Positions 7,502 through 16,139 of a DNA stretch of 64,000 bases are shown piece by piece. This DNA is from an uncultured Lachnospiraceae bacterium (GTDB taxonomy: Bacteria; Bacillota; Clostridia; Lachnospirales; Lachnospiraceae): positions 272,560 to 336,559 of the forward strand of contig CANBFE010000002.1 of NCBI GenBank assembly GCA_947367855.1, given 5' to 3'. Numbering within the stretch: position 1 is the stretch's first letter; every line of letters begins with the position of its first letter. The notes beneath the pieces are model-generated. The model was not told where the DNA came from. It saw only the letters and a list, made by a program, of their open reading frames with translations, and did not search any database. The position numbers and the translations under genes were made by a program.

Positions 7502-9175
7502 ATGATTAAGATAGAAGATTTGTCTGTTGCCTTCGGCGGCGCGGAGGTGGTGAAGCATGTCAGCCTGGAGCTGCGGGACGGGGAGATACTGGGCATCGTG
7601 GGCGAATCCGGTTCCGGCAAATCCGTCACTGCGCTGACCTTGATGGGACTGGTATCTGAGGCTGCGCAGATCACCACAGGGCGGGTCCTGTTTGACGATG
7701 TGGTGCTGCGGGAAGCGGGGAAGCCCTGGGACAGCGCTCTGTACCGGAAATACCGGGGAGCGGAGATGTCCATGGTGTTTCAGGAACCCCAGACCAGTCT
7801 GAATCCCACTCAGAAGGCGGGAAAGCAGGTGGAGGAGGTTCTGCGGCTTCATACCGGACTGTCCGGGGAGGAAATCCGGGCCAGGGTATTGGAGACGTTC
7901 CGGGCGGTTGGGCTTCATGAGGCGGAGCGTGTATACGGCAGCTATCCCCATCAGCTTTCCGGGGGGATGCGGCAGCGGGTGATGATCGCTATGGCAGTGA
8001 TTCTTCATCCCAGACTCATTGTGGCTGACGAACCCACCACCGCTTTGGACGTGACCATTCAGAATCAAATCGTGGAACTGTTGCGGAAGATTAATCAGGA
8101 AGAGAAAAACGCCATGCTGTTTATCACCCATGACCTGCATCTGGCCAGAAGGCTTTGTCATCGGGTGGCAGTGATGAAGGACGGCTGTGTGGTGGAGGAG
8201 GGAACGGCTGCCCAGGTATTTGACCATCCGGGTCAGACATACACGAAGCGTCTGGTGGAAGCCGTGCCCTCCCGGGTGAAGGGCAGGACTGGCTCAGGGA
8301 GCAGCGCCGGGGAATTGTCTGCGGCTGAGGACAGAAAGGGAATGACCGATAAAGTCAATGAAGGCCGGTCTGCCGGAACCCCCATTCTCAAGGTAAGCAA
8401 TTTATCCGTATATTATCAGGACGGGAAGGACAATCAGCCCTTGGAACAGACGGAAGGCGGAAACGGGAAGAAGAGGTCGCTGTGGGACAGGATTTTTCGG
8501 AAAAAAGGACAGTGCGTGGTGTGGGACGCTGATTTTGAGGTTTATGCCGGGGAGAGTCTGGGTCTGGTGGGGGAGAGCGGCTGCGGAAAAACATCCCTGT
8601 CCAAGGCCATTCTGGGCATGAACCGTCATATTGAGGGGGAAATCATACACAGTTCCACCCGTCCCCAGATGGTATTTCAGGATCCCTACAGCAGCCTGAA
8701 TCCCACCAAAACCATTGGGTGGCTGCTTCAGGAGCCTCTGCGGGCTGCGGGAGCATTGGATAAAAGTCTGGACATGACCAAAGCGGACAGGGAGGCGGCG
8801 GCTTTTGATATGCTGCGCCGGGTGGGGATGGATGAGCGGTATTTTCACAGACGCCCCAGGGAGCTCAGCGGGGGACAGCGTCAGCGGGTCAGCATTGCCC
8901 AGGCCCTGATCACAAATCCGGGTTTTCTCATTGCCGACGAACCGGTATCTGCACTGGATGTGACAATACAGGCCCAGATTATGGAACTGTTTCTGAAGCT
9001 GCAGGAAGAAATGCGTCTGGCCTGCCTGTTTATCTCCCATGACATCAATGTAGTCTACCGGATGTGCGACAGGATTATGGTGATGAAAGAGGGGCATATT
9101 ATCGAAATGGGGAAGACAGAGGAAGTGTTCAGTCATCCCAGGGAAGATTATACGAAGCTGCTGCTGTGGGGCTGA
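7502..9175 (+). CDS. Fused double ATPase of the peptide ABC importer (DppD-DppF type)
   Basis: One 557-residue polypeptide carries both nucleotide-binding domains. The first has Walker A GESGSGKS at residues 34-41 and signature LSGGMRQR with Walker B LIVADEPTTALDVT after it. A polar linker of about 40-60 residues (about 255-320) follows, and the second has Walker A GESGCGKT at 357-364, signature LSGGQRQR and LIADEPVSALDVT. Each domain ends with an oligopeptide-transporter-like HPxxxYT motif. Dpp/Opp systems usually use two separate ATPases, but fused versions are known. The ATG follows GGAGG by about 9 nt. It completes the importer and ends 10 nt from a convergent gene. Confidence 0.94.
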   Translation: MIKIEDLSVAFGGAEVVKHVSLELRDGEILGIVGESGSGKSVTALTLMGLVSEAAQITTGRVLFDDVVLREAGKPWDSALYRKYRGAEMSMVFQEPQTSLNPTQKAGKQVEEVLRLHTGLSGEEIRARVLETFRAVGLHEAERVYGSYPHQLSGGMRQRVMIAMAVILHPRLIVADEPTTALDVTIQNQIVELLRKINQEEKNAMLFITHDLHLARRLCHRVAVMKDGCVVEEGTAAQVFDHPGQTYTKRLVEAVPSRVKGRTGSGSSAGELSAAEDRKGMTDKVNEGRSAGTPILKVSNLSVYYQDGKDNQPLEQTEGGNGKKRSLWDRIFRKKGQCVVWDADFEVYAGESLGLVGESGCGKTSLSKAILGMNRHIEGEIIHSSTRPQMVFQDPYSSLNPTKTIGWLLQEPLRAAGALDKSLDMTKADREAAAFDMLRRVGMDERYFHRRPRELSGGQRQRVSIAQALITNPGFLIADEPVSALDVTIQAQIMELFLKLQEEMRLACLFISHDINVVYRMCDRIMVMKEGHIIEMGKTEEVFSHPREDYTKLLLWG

Positions 9176-9185
9176 CTTTCCGCCC

Positions 9186-9680
9186 CTATTTTTCGTCTGC
9201 TGCCATGGCCTCAAAACAGTTCCCCAGGTAGATGATATGTGCCATGGCGGTGATGGCGCAGCGCAGTATCTTTTTCTCCGGACTTGCGCTGTTCCCCACG
9301 TCTGCCAACGCCTCCTTGTACCCAAAGATATACTGCAGCATATTCTCAAGCTCCCTGCAGAAGTAATCGTATGCCGTGGGGGTGTCATGGGTGCGTTTCT
9401 GCATTTCGAACAGTCTGCCTATGTTCTCCATGGACAGCACATTCTTTGCGATGGAAATAAAAAACAGATACGCAATCTGTTCCGCATAGTACTGTTTTCT
9501 GACAGGACTCTGGATATATCCCTTTTTGACATAATTGCTTACCATGGAGGCGGTGATCTCCTGACAGCCCAGTGCTTCCAGGCTGTTGTTGACATACCTT
9601 ACCACCTGGTCCAGATACAGCCCCATATCCGGCAGCTCCTGATAGCGGGGCATGCGGAATTCATTGATCGTAACGCTCAT
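9186..9680 (-). CDS. DUF1836 family protein, probable MerR-like regulator
   Basis: The 164-residue protein matches the DUF1836 family of Firmicutes. Residues 40-75 (ITASMVSNYVKKGYIQSP, then the Y-A-E-Q-I-A-Y-L helix) form a winged-helix MerR-like DNA-binding region, and the C-terminal half is helical without a recognised ligand site. It is transcribed divergently from the DegV gene across a region with GGTTTTT-type palindromes, so autoregulation and control of the DegV gene are likely but inferred. Family function is not established. It ends 10 nt from the peptide-importer ATPase on the opposite strand. Confidence 0.88.
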   Translation of the reverse strand: MSVTINEFRMPRYQELPDMGLYLDQVVRYVNNSLEALGCQEITASMVSNYVKKGYIQSPVRKQYYAEQIAYLFFISIAKNVLSMENIGRLFEMQKRTHDTPTAYDYFCRELENMLQYIFGYKEALADVGNSASPEKKILRCAITAMAHIIYLGNCFEAMAADEK

Positions 9681-9707
9681 ATCACATCTTTCCTTTCTTT
9701 GCTGATC

Positions 9708-9736
9708 ATTATAAGACAGATTTCCCCAAGCGTCAA
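9708..9736 (-). promoter_or_regulatory. Promoter of the DUF1836 gene
   Basis: On the minus strand TTGACG (9731-9736) and TATAAT (9708-9713) are separated by 17 bp and lie 28 nt upstream of the DUF1836 start codon. Confidence 0.65.
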
Positions 9737-9744
9737 CAAAATAT

Positions 9745-9810
9745 AAAAAACCGCTTGACAGGTTTTTGAAAACTTGATATAAATAACATATAATAGGTTT
9801 TTCAAAAACC
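9745..9810 (+). promoter_or_regulatory. degV promoters with repeated GGTTTTT palindromes
   Basis: Two overlapping promoters fit: TTGACA (9755-9760) with TATAAA (9778-9783), and TTGAAA (9766-9771) with TATAAT (9789-9794), both with 17-bp spacers. AAAAACC (9746-9752), GGTTTTTGAAAAC (9761-9773) and the perfect palindrome GGTTTTTCAAAAACC (9796-9810) surround them. Repeated near-palindromes over a promoter indicate an operator; the divergent DUF1836 protein is the obvious candidate regulator. Confidence 0.55.
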
Positions 9811-9847
9811 GATATAATAGTTTTACATACTCTAAGGAGGTTTTTTC

Positions 9848-10678
9848 ATGAAATATAAAATTGTATCCGACTCCTCTTCCGACATTCTCACCCTGTCCCA
9901 GGCTCCTTTTGCATCCGTGCCTCTGCACATTGTCATCGGCTCCCATGAATTTATTGACGATGATGCCGTGGATCTGGAACTTCTGGAGAAGACCCTGTCT
10001 GCCCATAAGGGGCGTTCGGGTACGGCCTGTCCCGGAGTGGACGATTGGCTGAGGGCCTTCGGGGATGCGGAGAACGTATTCTGCATCACCATCACCAGTG
10101 CCCTGTCCGGCAGCTACAATTCCGCCATGTCCGCAAAAAAGGAATATGAGGAGCAGTTTCCGGACCGCTTTGTCCATGTCATCGATTCCCTGTCCACCGG
10201 ACCGGAAATGGCGCTGATTATCGAAAAGCTGCAGGAGCTGATTCTCTCCGGCAGAGAGCGGGAGGACATAGTGGAGGAGATCAGGGCATACACGGAGCGC
10301 ACACATCTGCTGTTCTCCCTGGAAACCCTGCGGAACCTGGCCAACAACGGGCGGGTGAGCCCGGCTGTGGCCAAACTTGCGGGCATACTGGGGATCCGGG
10401 TGGTGGGCCAGGCCAGCGCGCAGGGAGAGCTGCAGCTTCTGAGCAAGTGCAGGGGAGAGCAGTGCGTGCTGACTAATGTTCTGAAATACATGAAAGAGAT
10501 GGGATACCAGGGCGGCAAGGTCCGCATCTCCCACAATGCCAATGAGAAAATGGCATCTGCCCTGGCCGATTCCATACGGGAGAATTTCCATGCCCCGGAT
10601 GTCTGTTTCTATGGAGCCCGGGCATTGTGCAGTTTTTACGCGGAAAAGGGAGGACTGCTCATCGGATTTGAAGGCTGA
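9848..10678 (+). CDS. DegV family fatty-acid-binding protein
   Basis: The 276-residue protein matches the DegV family: it opens with KIVSDSSSDI, has the TACPGVDDW segment around residues 58-66 and TSALSGSYNSA around 84-94, all lining the fatty-acid pocket known from family structures. Members present fatty acids to fatty-acid kinase (FakA) in Firmicutes. This copy is not next to a fakA gene. The ATG follows AAGGAGG by 7 nt. It is divergent from the DUF1836 gene and ends in a hairpin terminator. Confidence 0.93.
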   Translation: MKYKIVSDSSSDILTLSQAPFASVPLHIVIGSHEFIDDDAVDLELLEKTLSAHKGRSGTACPGVDDWLRAFGDAENVFCITITSALSGSYNSAMSAKKEYEEQFPDRFVHVIDSLSTGPEMALIIEKLQELILSGREREDIVEEIRAYTERTHLLFSLETLRNLANNGRVSPAVAKLAGILGIRVVGQASAQGELQLLSKCRGEQCVLTNVLKYMKEMGYQGGKVRISHNANEKMASALADSIRENFHAPDVCFYGARALCSFYAEKGGLLIGFEG

Positions 10679-10684
10679 ATAAAC

Positions 10685-10720
10685 CGGCGCCATGCAGCCC
10701 TGTAGGGAAGCATGGCGCCG
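10685..10720. terminator. Bidirectional hairpin terminator
   Basis: CGGCGCCATGC (10685-10695) and GCATGGCGCCG (10710-10720) form an 11-bp GC-rich stem between two convergent genes. There is only a short T-run (ATTTG) after it on the plus strand. Confidence 0.6.
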
Positions 10721-10753
10721 ATTTGTCTGAAGGGAAGGGAAACTCAGGGAGGA

Positions 10754-11857
10754 CTACAGAATTCCCCGGATTGCGTCGTCGCACATGGCGCTTTTCCGTG
10801 TATAACTGCTTTCCAGGGTGATAAATTTCCTCTCACGGCTGCTTTTTTCCAGGGCAGTCATGATTTCCAGGACATGAAGGGTCTGTTCGCCTCCTGCCCG
10901 CATGTCCCTGCCTGTCAGCAGGGCTTTTGCCATGTCCGCCAGGCCCAGGCCGCGGCTGTTTTCCCTGTAGTCAAAGGTAAGGGGAATCTCCCGGAAAGCG
11001 CCGTCTTCCGGACGCAGAAGCATCACAGGGCCGTCGAAACCGTTGGGGTCCGGTACCCGGAGGGTGCCCTTTGTACCGTATATTTCCAGACTGGCAGAGG
11101 AATCATAATAGACGTCAAAGGTGGTGGTAATGGTGGCCACTGCGCCGTTTTCAAATTCCAGAATGCCGTTTACATGGGTGGGGACCTCCACCTTTATGGT
11201 TTCTCCGTAGTGCGGGTTACTGGTGATGGTGCGGGTTTCAAAGCTCTTGGTGGCCATGCCGGTGAGACCGTTCACTCTGCCCAGAAGATTGACCAGTGCG
11301 GTCAGATAATAGGGACCCATATCCATCATGGGGCCGCCGCCGTACTGGTAATAAAATTCGGGGGCAGGATGCCAGCTTTCGTGGCCGTGGCAGATCATCC
11401 TGGCGGAAGCGCCCACAGGGCGGCCGATAAAGCCGCTGTCGATAAGCCTGCGGCAGGTCTGGATTCCGGCACCCAGAAAGGTATCCGGCGCGCCGCCCAA
11501 CAGCAGGTTTCGCTCCCGGGCAAGTATCATCAGTTCACGCCCTTCTTCATAGGTGGCGGCAAGGGGTTTTTCGCTGTAGACATGCTTTCCGGCAAGAAGC
11601 GCGGCCCTGGTGGTTTCGTAGTGTTCAAAGGGCCTTGTCAGGTTCAGGACGATCTGGATCTGGGGATCCTGCAGCATTTCCTCCATGGAAGCATAGCCTC
11701 TGGGGATGCCGTATTCTGATTTTGCTGCCTCTGTCTTCTCTGGGACCAGATCGTAAACGCCCCGGATTTCCACTTCCCGGAACAGTTCCGTCAGATTTTT
11801 GAGATAAATGCCGCTGATGGCGCCCAGGCCCAGGATGCCGATTTTTACTTTTTCCAT
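10754..11857 (-). CDS. Gfo/Idh/MocA family NAD(P)-dependent oxidoreductase
   Basis: The 367-residue protein has an N-terminal Rossmann fold with the dinucleotide motif GLGAIS at residues 9-14 and the family catalytic motif SEKPLA near residues 94-99. The C-terminal half is the substrate-binding beta-sheet domain with the GPMMDMGPYYL segment. Family members oxidise or epimerise sugars, inositols and related polyols. It lies 17 nt downstream of the ThuA-like gene on the same strand, so the two form an operon. The exact substrate cannot be read. A GAGGAA lies 8 nt before the start. Confidence 0.92.
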   Translation of the reverse strand: MEKVKIGILGLGAISGIYLKNLTELFREVEIRGVYDLVPEKTEAAKSEYGIPRGYASMEEMLQDPQIQIVLNLTRPFEHYETTRAALLAGKHVYSEKPLAATYEEGRELMILARERNLLLGGAPDTFLGAGIQTCRRLIDSGFIGRPVGASARMICHGHESWHPAPEFYYQYGGGPMMDMGPYYLTALVNLLGRVNGLTGMATKSFETRTITSNPHYGETIKVEVPTHVNGILEFENGAVATITTTFDVYYDSSASLEIYGTKGTLRVPDPNGFDGPVMLLRPEDGAFREIPLTFDYRENSRGLGLADMAKALLTGRDMRAGGEQTLHVLEIMTALEKSSRERKFITLESSYTRKSAMCDDAIRGIL

Positions 11858-11874
11858 AACTAAGTTCCTCGCTT

Positions 11875-12606
11875 TCAGGAAAGTTTATTTTCATTTTCAA
11901 AGCGTTGGGTGGTAAGGCCGTGGTCCAGGGCGTACTGCCTGCCCTCTGCAGCCCAGACCATGCCCCGTTCCATCAGCAGCTGAGCCTGGGGGAATTTCTC
12001 AAACACATCGTCATGGTGTCCCAGGGAATTATAGAAAACCCGTCCGTTGCCCCAGAACTTGGTCCATGCCACGGGCATGTCCACAGGCTTGTTGGAGATA
12101 TGGTAGTAGGGAAAGACGGGAAAACGGGTGGTGGCCAGTACTTCTACGGCCGGGTCCACATGCAGATAATACTGCTCGCTGCATACCTCAAAGTCTTCCA
12201 GGCCTTCCACAATGGGACTGGAGCCATGGCGGATATTCACCCTGTAGCGGATACCGTCTCCTCCGGGATGACTGACCCACTGACCGCCGGTCATAAACTG
12301 CCATTCCGTATCCTCCCGGAAGGCATCGCACATACCGCCGTGGCAGCCGGCCAGTCCGCAGCCGGAGGCTACAGCCTTCATGATATTTTCCCTTGCTTTC
12401 GGATCAATGCTGCCCATGGTCCAACAGGGGATAATCAGATCCAATTCCCTGATGTACGCTTCATCCGACAGGATCGCCTGATCGGAATGAACTTCACAGG
12501 TATATCCCTGCTCCTGCATGATGCGGGCAAATCTGGCAGCTACCAGTGCAGGCTCGTGGCCGTCCCATCCGCCCTGAAAAATCAATACTTTCTTTTCTCT
12601 GTCCAT
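11875..12606 (-). CDS. ThuA-like domain protein
   Basis: The 243-residue protein fits the ThuA family (glutamine-amidotransferase-like fold), with the opening VLIFQGGWDGHEP, a central segment GCGLAGCHGGMCDAF near residues 108-122, and the closing VAWTKFWGNGRVFYNSLGH typical of the family. ThuA takes part in trehalose and related disaccharide use in rhizobia, and homologues commonly sit beside Gfo/Idh oxidoreductases, as here. No catalytic cysteine triad can be assigned with confidence. It is transcribed away from the AraC-type regulator, which probably controls it. Confidence 0.88.
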   Translation of the reverse strand: MDREKKVLIFQGGWDGHEPALVAARFARIMQEQGYTCEVHSDQAILSDEAYIRELDLIIPCWTMGSIDPKARENIMKAVASGCGLAGCHGGMCDAFREDTEWQFMTGGQWVSHPGGDGIRYRVNIRHGSSPIVEGLEDFEVCSEQYYLHVDPAVEVLATTRFPVFPYYHISNKPVDMPVAWTKFWGNGRVFYNSLGHHDDVFEKFPQAQLLMERGMVWAAEGRQYALDHGLTTQRFENENKLS

Positions 12607-12620
12607 TACGGCTCCCTCTT

Positions 12621-12647
12621 GTTACTGTCCGTTAGAGGAACAGTAAC
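12621..12647. promoter_or_regulatory. Inverted repeat upstream of the ThuA gene, candidate operator
   Basis: GTTACTGT (12621-12628) and ACAGTAAC (12640-12647) form a dyad with an 11-nt gap, just upstream of the ThuA start and facing the divergent AraC gene. It is a candidate AraC-protein site or a leader hairpin. Confidence 0.4.
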
Positions 12648-12686
12648 GTACTCCTTTCATTCATGATAAAATCCTGTGTTCAGGTA

Positions 12687-12716
12687 TTTACAGTATAGCA
12701 GTTCCCGTAATATAAT
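12687..12716 (+). promoter_or_regulatory. Promoter of the AraC-type regulator gene
   Basis: TTTACA (12687-12692) and TATAAT (12711-12716), spacer 18 bp, lie about 60 nt upstream of the AraC start codon. Confidence 0.55.
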
Positions 12717-12774
12717 GATTGCCAGATAAAAGGAATAATTAGCCAAAAATTGTCTCAAAGAAAGGTTTCGGGAA

Positions 12775-13695
12775 ATGAAGCCCTTTTATGAAGATAAGCA
12801 CTGTGCAGTGCAGTCATTTGAAGCAGGAAATATGGAATTTCCCGAGCATCTCCATGACCATGTGGAGGTTCTGCTTGTTCTGGAAGGCAGGATTGGGGTG
12901 AGGATAATGGAGCAGAGCCGGGAACTGGGGGCAGGGGACTGTGCCGTAATCTTTCCCCAGCAGATCCACAGTTACCGCACGCCCCGGGAGAGCCGGGTCA
13001 GATTGTTTATTTTCCACGGTTTCCTCGCAGGCATGTATCTGCGTTCTCTTCAGAAATGCGTACCCTCCTGTCCCTTTCTGGCTGCAGGGGAGCTTCCGGA
13101 GGACGGCCTGCTGGCTCTGGACAGGCTGTATGCCCTTTCCAGTACAGGAGGGGAGGAGGAAGGGAGGCTTTGTTCCGCCTGGGTTCAGGTGCTGTTCGCC
13201 GTGGCCTGGCCGGTGCTTCTGCCTGTGAAGCGGCAGCAGTCCGGGAATATGGAACTTACCTGCCAGCTGATACAGTATGTGATGGAACATTTTCAAGAGC
13301 CTTTGACCCTGGACATACTGGCCAGAGAGCTGCATGTGAACAAGTACTATATTTCAAATCTGTTTTCCAACCGCCTGGGGAGCAATTTCCGCCAGTATCT
13401 GAACCGTATCCGGCTGGAATATGCCATGCAGCTGATGCAGTCCAGTAAGGCACCGCTAACTGATGTCTGGGCAGAGGCAGGGTTTAACAGTCAGCGCAGT
13501 TTTAACCGCACTTTTTCCGACATAATGGGGATGTCTCCCGGGCAGTACAGGAAGGCGGTTTCGGGGAGCACAGGCGCTTCCGGTTCTTCAATCCCCTTTT
13601 CTGAGAGAGAGGAAAGCGGCAGAACGATTCAGGGTAAAGGATGTACGGGCTGTCCGGAGACAGAAACCGGCTGCAAAAAGAAAGGAGAACTATAA
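12775..13695 (+). CDS. AraC family transcriptional regulator
   Basis: The 306-residue protein has an N-terminal cupin-type sensing domain (about residues 10-130, with FPEHLHDHVEVL as the metal/ligand strand region) and a C-terminal double helix-turn-helix (about 160-262, LTLDILARELHVNKYYIS and LTDVWAEAGFNSQRSFNRTF). An unusual polar tail of about 40 residues follows the DNA-binding domain. Its stop codon overlaps the start of the next gene as TAATG, so the two are coupled. Its position between the Gfo/ThuA pair and the hydrolase-like gene suggests it senses a sugar and controls both. Confidence 0.92.
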   Translation: MKPFYEDKHCAVQSFEAGNMEFPEHLHDHVEVLLVLEGRIGVRIMEQSRELGAGDCAVIFPQQIHSYRTPRESRVRLFIFHGFLAGMYLRSLQKCVPSCPFLAAGELPEDGLLALDRLYALSSTGGEEEGRLCSAWVQVLFAVAWPVLLPVKRQQSGNMELTCQLIQYVMEHFQEPLTLDILARELHVNKYYISNLFSNRLGSNFRQYLNRIRLEYAMQLMQSSKAPLTDVWAEAGFNSQRSFNRTFSDIMGMSPGQYRKAVSGSTGASGSSIPFSEREESGRTIQGKGCTGCPETETGCKKKGEL

Positions 13696-15974
13696 TGGGA
13701 TATATCAGGAATAAGACGGAAGAACTTACAGGTTACCAGGCCAGTGGAGAATTCCGGCCTTCAGTGGATCTTGGGTGTGATTTTGTGATGGTGTATGGAA
13801 TTGACGATACGATGCCGGAGCGGATCCGGCAGTATAGGGAACAGGGATATGTGGTCCATCTGATGACGGGAATTGCCTGGGGAGAATATCAGGATTATCT
13901 GGACGGCAGATGGGACGGCAGGGAACACTGGGACGAGGGGCAGGTGCAGAGGGACGGCGCCGGGGTGCTCCACAATCCCACCGTGCCTTACATGGTTCCC
14001 ACAGTGGCATTTTCGGATTATCTGACCCAACGGATGAAAATCGCGGTGGACTGCGGAGTGGAAGCAATTCATATGGAAGAGCCGGAATTCTGGGACAGGA
14101 GCGGCTATTCCCAGGCCTTTAAACGGGAATACGAGATTTACTATAAAGAGCCCTGGAGGCCTCAGCACGAGAGTCTGGACGTTCAATACAAATCCGCAAA
14201 ACTGAAGGCGTACCTGTACTGCCGGGCCATCGGGAGAATCAGCGCCGCCTTGAAGGAATATGCAAAAGTAAAGTATGAAAAGGATATAAGAATCTATATC
14301 CCCACACACAGCCTGCTGAATTATACACAGTGGAAAATTATGAGTCCGGAGGCGGCATTGATAGGAATATCGTCTGTGGACGGCTATATTGCCCAGGTCT
14401 GGACAGGTACCAGCAGGCAGGCCAATGTGTTTGAAGGTGTTTATAAGGAACGTACCTTTGAAACTGCGTATCTGGAGTACGGTGTAATGCAGGAACTGGT
14501 GAAGGGGACAGGGCGCAGGATGTGGTTTCTGAATGACCCGATAGAAGACCTTGCAGGTTATACCTGGGAGAATTACCGTTATAATTATATTAAGACAGCC
14601 ACGGCATCTCTGCTGCATCCTCATATCTGGCATTACGAAATCTGTCCATGGCCCCACCGGGTATTTGAGGAGAAGTATCCCAGGCTGCAGCCCAGGATAG
14701 CGGAAAAGATAGAAGACGGGATAGATACAGAGGAGTCAAAGCCCATCCCGCCGGAATATGCCACTTTGCTTTCCAGTATGTTTCAGCTGTTTGGCGATAT
14801 GGATCAAAGGGATATTTCCTATGAGGGAGCCGTGTCCGGAGCAGGCATCTTTATGTCGGACAGCGGCCTGTTTCAACGGACTTTTCCGGACGGAATCGTG
14901 ACAGGGGAAACCATAGCCGGAAGGCTCTGGGCTGCGATGCACAAAAATTCCGGCAACCAGGTAGAGGAAGAGCAGGCAGCCAGACTCATGGAGGACATCC
15001 AGAACGATGCTTCCATGATGCAGGACTTTGTGCAAAGCTCCGCATTTCCGCAGTTTTTTGGTATGGCGCTGCCGTTGGTGAAATACGGGCTTCCTGTCAA
15101 ACCGGTACAGTTGGATAATGTGAGACGTTTTGCGGGTTATCTGGAGGACAGCCGTTTTCTGATTTTAAGCTATGAATATATCAAGCCGGAAGCCCCGGAC
15201 GTGAACGCCTCACTGGTCTCCTGGGTGAGAAAGGGCGGGAGTCTGCTGTATATCGGGGATGGAAGCGATCCTTTCCACGGAATTTCTTCCTGGTGGAGGC
15301 AGTATGGTTATGAGAATCCTGCACAGCATCTGTTTGAACTGGCAGACATGGAAAGCAGACCTGGGGATGGCTGTTATCCGGTGGGGAAGGGGCGGATTCT
15401 GGTTTGGAATATGCTGCCGGCCAGAATCTGCCTGAATAAAGCGCTGGCCCGGGAATACCGGGAACTGGTCAGGGGAGCGCTCCGGGAATGCGGTCTGGAC
15501 TGGAAGTATCGGAACGATCTGACGCTGCGCCGGGGACCCTATGTCATTTCTGCTGTCATGGATGAGAGCGTGAGCAATGAAACCAGGAAATTTGAGGGAT
15601 TATATGCCGATATGTTGGAAAATGATTACCGGATTATCACACACAAAGAGATTGGGCCGGATGAAAGTACAATATTGTTTGATTTTGCCAGGATTGAGCA
15701 GGAAGAATTCCGAGTTGTGGGCACATCTGCACGGGTAGAGGAAACGGAAGTCCTGGAAAACGGAATCTGGTTCCGGCTGAAAACCGCAGACAATATCAGA
15801 GCGTTCCTGAGAGCGCGGCTGCCGCGGCCTGTCTGCCGGGCTTCTGCTGTGGATGAGGATGGGAATGGTGTTGAGGTGTCTGTGGAGTGGGAGAAGAGAA
15901 CCTGTACCATGCTGCTTTCCTATGAAAGCCACGGAAAAGCGGTGGACATAACTGCTGACTGGGAAGCTCTGTAA
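13695..15974 (+). CDS. Large hydrolase-like protein, probable TIM-barrel glycosidase relative
   Basis: I do not recognise this 759-residue family firmly. There is no signal peptide, so it should be cytoplasmic. The N-terminal 350 residues look like a TIM barrel: strand-like segments GCDFVMVYG (about 27-35), YVVHLMTG (52-59) and GVEAIHMEEPEFW (121-133), with Glu128, Glu129 and Glu131 at a strand end as catalytic candidates. A later segment (about 485-560, SWVRKGGSLLYIGDGSD) resembles the glutamine-amidotransferase-like domain of family 42 galactosidases, and the C-terminus is beta-rich. AAAGGAG precedes the ATG, which overlaps the regulator stop. The partners suggest action on an oligosaccharide; this is inference. 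Confidence 0.75.
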   Translation: MGYIRNKTEELTGYQASGEFRPSVDLGCDFVMVYGIDDTMPERIRQYREQGYVVHLMTGIAWGEYQDYLDGRWDGREHWDEGQVQRDGAGVLHNPTVPYMVPTVAFSDYLTQRMKIAVDCGVEAIHMEEPEFWDRSGYSQAFKREYEIYYKEPWRPQHESLDVQYKSAKLKAYLYCRAIGRISAALKEYAKVKYEKDIRIYIPTHSLLNYTQWKIMSPEAALIGISSVDGYIAQVWTGTSRQANVFEGVYKERTFETAYLEYGVMQELVKGTGRRMWFLNDPIEDLAGYTWENYRYNYIKTATASLLHPHIWHYEICPWPHRVFEEKYPRLQPRIAEKIEDGIDTEESKPIPPEYATLLSSMFQLFGDMDQRDISYEGAVSGAGIFMSDSGLFQRTFPDGIVTGETIAGRLWAAMHKNSGNQVEEEQAARLMEDIQNDASMMQDFVQSSAFPQFFGMALPLVKYGLPVKPVQLDNVRRFAGYLEDSRFLILSYEYIKPEAPDVNASLVSWVRKGGSLLYIGDGSDPFHGISSWWRQYGYENPAQHLFELADMESRPGDGCYPVGKGRILVWNMLPARICLNKALAREYRELVRGALRECGLDWKYRNDLTLRRGPYVISAVMDESVSNETRKFEGLYADMLENDYRIITHKEIGPDESTILFDFARIEQEEFRVVGTSARVEETEVLENGIWFRLKTADNIRAFLRARLPRPVCRASAVDEDGNGVEVSVEWEKRTCTMLLSYESHGKAVDITADWEAL

Positions 15975-16000
15975 TCTTTTGATGGAGAAAATACTTTTTC

Positions 16001-16028
16001 TGTGAACCTTTTTCTTTCCCGTTACAAT
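16001..16028 (+). promoter_or_regulatory. Candidate promoter of the second ECF sigma operon
   Basis: TGAACC (16003-16008) followed after 16 bp by CAATATA resembles the TGAACC element before the first ECF operon. The same DNA could alternatively be read as a sigma-A promoter, TGTGAA (16001-16006) and TACAAT (16023-16028) with a 16-bp spacer. Confidence 0.4.
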
Positions 16029-16139
16029 ATACAGGTGAAGGGCACAGCTCCTTCTCAAAGACGTCTTTGAATAAATCCGGTGTCCCGGGAGAGAAAAGAT
16101 CTCCAGGAAGGGAAAGACCGGAAAGTAACAGGAGTGGAA

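Noticed and set aside
8402..9388. Long minus-strand frame opposite the fused ATPase gene
   Set aside because: It lies entirely opposite a well-supported ATPase (and the DUF1836 gene) and has the histidine- and proline-rich composition of an antisense shadow.
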